Assembly (NCBI RefSeq): GCF_016858125.1
Contig: NZ_CP064781.1
Location: 2,303,501 to 2,367,500 of the forward strand
Length of the DNA: 64,000 nt
From: Azospira restricta
Lineage (GTDB): Bacteria > Pseudomonadota > Gammaproteobacteria > Burkholderiales > Rhodocyclaceae
Reading direction: 5' to 3'
Made by a program: the position numbers and the translations under genes. Positions 60,267 to 64,000 of this stretch are shown in pieces; the stretch's first letter is position 1, and every line of letters starts with the position of its first letter. The notes under the pieces are model-generated. The model was not told where the DNA came from. It made no database searches and saw nothing but the letters and a program-made list of their open reading frames with translations.

Positions 60267-60789
60267 ATCTCCCGGCGCCGGTCGCCGGCGGCTGCTGCAG
60301 CTGCTGACCCTGCCGCTGTGCGCCGCCGCCTGCGGTCGCGAGGCGCTGCCGCGTGCCGCCGTCGGCGTCGGCGACCCTTTCCCGTCGTTCGAGCTCCCCG
60401 ATCTGCAGCGCCGGCCGCGGCGGCTCGCCGACTTCCTCGGTCGCCCGCTGCTGCTCAACTTCTGGGCCACCTGGTGCCCGCCGTGCCGAGCCGAAATGGC
60501 CGGTCTGCAGGTGCTGCACCGCGGACTGGCGGCGTACGGCGGAGCCGTCGTCGCCGTTTCGGTCGACGACGACATCAACCTCGTGCGCGAGTTCGTGCTG
60601 CAGGTGGGGGTGGAGTTTCCGGTGTTGCTCGACACCGGCCGTGCTTTCGCGACCGCCGCGTTGCGGCTGTCGTCGTATCCGACCAGCTTCGTGCTGCGCC
60701 GCGACGGGCGGGTCGGCGAGGTGGTCGTCGGCGCGCGCGCCTGGGAGGCGCCGGACGAGCTGCCGCGGCTACTGGCGGCGGCTGCCTGA
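60232..60789 (+). CDS. TlpA-like thioredoxin-fold lipoprotein
   Basis: A 185-residue exported thiol oxidoreductase. The N terminus has RRRLLQLLTLPLC followed by a lipobox-like CAAAC (possible Tat or Sec lipoprotein). The active site is WATWCPPCRAEM and the cis-proline loop is SSYPTSFV. It could reduce heme-site cysteines in parallel with CcmG, which suits a locus with two maturation systems. The start is GTG at 60232, preceded by AGGGCAGG. Confidence 0.83.
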   Translation: MARSPSRNPSIESPGAGRRRLLQLLTLPLCAAACGREALPRAAVGVGDPFPSFELPDLQRRPRRLADFLGRPLLLNFWATWCPPCRAEMAGLQVLHRGLAAYGGAVVAVSVDDDINLVREFVLQVGVEFPVLLDTGRAFATAALRLSSYPTSFVLRRDGRVGEVVVGARAWEAPDELPRLLAAAA

Positions 60790-60803
60790 CCGCGCTGCCG
60801 GGG

Positions 60804-61337
60804 TTACTTGCCGCCTTCGATGCTGGCGAGCGCCTTCTTCGCTTCCGGATGTCCCTGGGCGGCGGCCTTGCGCATCCAGCGTGCGGCTTCGGTGCGGCTG
60901 TCGATGACGCCCTTGCCGGCGAGGAAAAGCAGGCCGAGGTGGTACTGCGCCTCGGCATGGCCGGCGCTGGCTGCCTGGAAGTACCACATCGCCGCCTCAC
61001 GGTCGGGGTCGGGTACGATTTTTGCGATTTGCGAACCGAACAGGTAGGCCGAGCCGAGCTGGAACATCGCCTCCGTGTAGCCCTGCGCCGCCGCCTTTTT
61101 CCACCAGTAGATCGCCTGTTTCTCATCTTCGGGGACGCCGTGCCCCTGGTAGTAGAGCGCGCCGAGGCGGAACTGGGCGAGCGGGTTGCCGCCGTTGGCC
61201 AGCGGCGTCAGCATTTGTGCGGCCTGTGCATGGCGGCCGGCCTCGATCGCGCGGACGGCGTCGGTGAGCGGGTCGGCGGCATGGAGCAGCGTGCTGGCGA
61301 TGAGGGCGAGGGCGGTCAGCGAAAGTTTTTGCAGCAT
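60804..61337 (-). CDS. Sel1-repeat exported protein
   Basis: A 177-residue protein with a signal peptide (cleaved near LHA-ADP, residue 20) and four Sel1-type repeats, for example ALYYQGHGVPEDEKQAIYWW and AEAQYHLGLLFLAGKG. Sel1 proteins act as periplasmic adaptors. It converges with the TlpA-like gene (14-base gap) and diverges from the kinase gene at 61474. Specific role unknown. Confidence 0.85.
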   Translation of the reverse strand: MLQKLSLTALALIASTLLHAADPLTDAVRAIEAGRHAQAAQMLTPLANGGNPLAQFRLGALYYQGHGVPEDEKQAIYWWKKAAAQGYTEAMFQLGSAYLFGSQIAKIVPDPDREAAMWYFQAASAGHAEAQYHLGLLFLAGKGVIDSRTEAARWMRKAAAQGHPEAKKALASIEGGK

Positions 61338-61473
61338 TTAGAACCCTGGTTTGGCGAGGCGGCGACTGCGTGCATCGGTTGGTGGATAATGGCCGAATGC
61401 ATCGGCAAACGAATGGTGACTGCGGGAAGCAAAAAATGGGCCTTGAACGGGCGCTGCGCACATGGAGCAAGCG

Positions 61474-62979
61474 ATGGTAGCTGGGCAGGACAAGCCGGGC
61501 AGCGCTGAGCAGTATCCCATCCGGGGGACGTCGCTGCGCCGCAAGGGCATGTGGACCGTGGTCGTGTTGCTCATCTATTTCGCCGGCGTGATGGCGGTCA
61601 TTTCGTACGAACGCACCATTCTCGTCGAATCGGTGGCCGAGCTGGAGGAAATCCACGGCCTCGAGCAGCGCCAGGTGGCGCTCAACATGACCGTCTCGCG
61701 CGCGGTGCTGGCCGTCAACGAAAATTATTTTGCACCCAATATCGAGGAGTCGGCAAAGGTTCTCGTGCTCGAGGTCGAGGCCGTGCTCTCCGGGCTGACC
61801 CGGCTGCTGCCGCATTACCCCTTCCTCGCCGACGGCGTCGCCGCGCTCAACCGCGGCATCGAGGAGCTGTCGACCTCGCCGTCGCGGGCGGCGATCGCCG
61901 ACCTGCGCGGCGGCATGCACCGGCTGGTGATCGACCTCGACACGGTGACCAACGACATCAACAACCGCAGCCAGCGGCTGCTCTACCGCTACCGCAGCAC
62001 CTTCGACCGGCTGACGATGGAATGGACCGCCTTCGTCGTCATCGGTCTGACCGTGCTCGGCGGCCTGATCATGTTCTTCTTCCGCCGTCTCGCCGAGGAC
62101 ATCGGCGTCGCCCGCGAGCGGGCGGTGGCGATCGTTCGCGGCTACCGCGGCGAGCCGCTGAAGGTGCAGCGCGACGACGAGCTGGGCTCGCTGATGAGCG
62201 CGATCAACGACATGCAGCGCGACCTGCGCCACCACGAGTCGGAGATCGAGGTCGCCCGCCAGCAGCAGTTCCACAAGGAGAAGATGGCGGCGGTCGGCTC
62301 GCTCGCTGCGGCGGTCGCGCACGAGATCAACAACCCGCTGTCGGCGATCGTCGGCATCGCGCAGGCGATCGACGAGGAATGCCAGAAGGAGGACTGCGCG
62401 CAGTACCGCAGCGTCTGTCATCCGGAGATGATCCTCGACCAGGCCAAGCGGGTGATGCACATCACCCGCCAGATCAGCGAATTCTCGGTGCCGCAGTCGC
62501 CCGATCCGGAGCTGATCGACCTCAACGGCCTGATCCGCAGCACCTGCAATTTCGTCGCCTTCGACCGCCGCTTCCGCCTCCTCGAGCTGAAGATGGACCT
62601 CGAGCCGGCGCTGCCGGCGGTGTACGCCGTCGCCGACCAGCTGGTACAGGTGGCAATGAATTTGCTTATAAATGCTGCCGATGCGCTGCAGGGGCGAACC
62701 GATCCGCTGCCGAAGATCGAGGTCAGTACCGCCGTCAAGGACGGCATGGTGCTGCTCTCGGTCCGCGACAACGGGACCGGCATCGCCCCCGAGGTCATCG
62801 ACCAGGTGTTCAACGAGCGCTTCACGACGAAGGGGCCGGGCAAGGGGTCCGGGCTGGGACTGTTCCTGTGCCGCGAGCTGATCCGCGGCGCCGGCGGCGA
62901 GATCACGCTGAACTCCGAGGTCGGCACCGGCACGCTGGTGACGGTCAGCCTGCCGGTGCCGGCGGCGCTCGGGGCGTAA
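61474..62979 (+). CDS. NtrB-like membrane histidine kinase
   Basis: A 501-residue kinase. Membrane segments at about 25-45 and 187-210 flank a helical periplasmic sensor. HAMP-like sequence follows, then the phosphorylation motif AAAVAHEINNPLS (His about 284) and a HATPase domain with NLLINAADAL, DNGTGIAPE and GSGLGLFL. ATG at 61474 is preferred over 61462 because GGAGCAAG lies just before it. It is 35 bases from the sigma-54 activator gene and is clearly its partner. Confidence 0.9.
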   Translation: MVAGQDKPGSAEQYPIRGTSLRRKGMWTVVVLLIYFAGVMAVISYERTILVESVAELEEIHGLEQRQVALNMTVSRAVLAVNENYFAPNIEESAKVLVLEVEAVLSGLTRLLPHYPFLADGVAALNRGIEELSTSPSRAAIADLRGGMHRLVIDLDTVTNDINNRSQRLLYRYRSTFDRLTMEWTAFVVIGLTVLGGLIMFFFRRLAEDIGVARERAVAIVRGYRGEPLKVQRDDELGSLMSAINDMQRDLRHHESEIEVARQQQFHKEKMAAVGSLAAAVAHEINNPLSAIVGIAQAIDEECQKEDCAQYRSVCHPEMILDQAKRVMHITRQISEFSVPQSPDPELIDLNGLIRSTCNFVAFDRRFRLLELKMDLEPALPAVYAVADQLVQVAMNLLINAADALQGRTDPLPKIEVSTAVKDGMVLLSVRDNGTGIAPEVIDQVFNERFTTKGPGKGSGLGLFLCRELIRGAGGEITLNSEVGTGTLVTVSLPVPAALGA

Positions 62980-63014
62980 CGAGACTAATGCAGTTCTCTG
63001 GGGAATGAACGCAT

Positions 63015-64000
<986 letters not shown>

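Overview
The window is GC-rich chromosomal DNA from a heterotrophic, cytochrome-rich Gram-negative bacterium. Gene content and style (a DUF294/CBS - DnaQ-like - sodium:solute symporter block, Ccm cytochrome maturation, many c-type cytochromes, sigma-54 promoters) point to a betaproteobacterium, most likely Rhodocyclales. That placement is inference from gene families, not from a phylogenetic marker. No insertion sequences, phage genes or CRISPR arrays are visible.

Left block (1-13 kb), carbon metabolism and uptake: the start of a class I fumarase, a YqhA-like membrane protein, acetyl-CoA synthetase, then a CBS/DUF294 signalling protein, a DEDDh exonuclease and two VC_2705-type sodium:solute symporters. 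The second symporter has its small DUF4212 subunit and a candidate FNR/Anr box. A TPR protein, two small unknown proteins and tRNA-Ser(GGA) follow.

Signalling block (13.4-28.5 kb): three large c-di-GMP enzymes with GGDEF and EAL domains, one of them with a periplasmic c-heme motif; a triheme cytochrome; a histidine kinase/response regulator pair; and a CHASE-only membrane protein.

Electron-transfer block (28.5-61 kb), the most unusual part: two triheme class I-type cytochromes, a c5-like cytochrome, three cytochromes whose layout resembles Geobacter OmcE nanowire cytochromes (two tetraheme, one extended to 11 hemes), three beta-propeller (NHL-like) proteins with lipoprotein signals, a parvulin-type chaperone, a large outer-membrane barrel, four small c7-type triheme proteins or fusions, a System II cytochrome c synthase (ResB/CcsA), a heme-copper-oxidase-like membrane protein with altered metal ligands, and a split System I operon (ccmCD and ccmFGHI, without ccmA, ccmB or ccmE). 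Between the ccm halves lie a porin, a small phosphate-binding-protein-like protein and a chemoreceptor. Together these look like a route for moving electrons across the envelope along an extracellular or periplasmic cytochrome polymer, with its own maturation machinery.

Regulation ties the block together. I find ten sites with the sigma-54 layout GG-N10-GC, nearly all 20-165 bases upstream of a start codon in this block, and six exact copies of a dyad TTCCCG-N4-CGGGAA, five of them between genes. One dyad lies exactly between two divergent sigma-54 promoters. A NtrB-like kinase and a sigma-54 activator with a GAFTGA motif sit at the right edge (61.5-64 kb) and are natural candidates for the regulators. 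The activator gene runs off the window.
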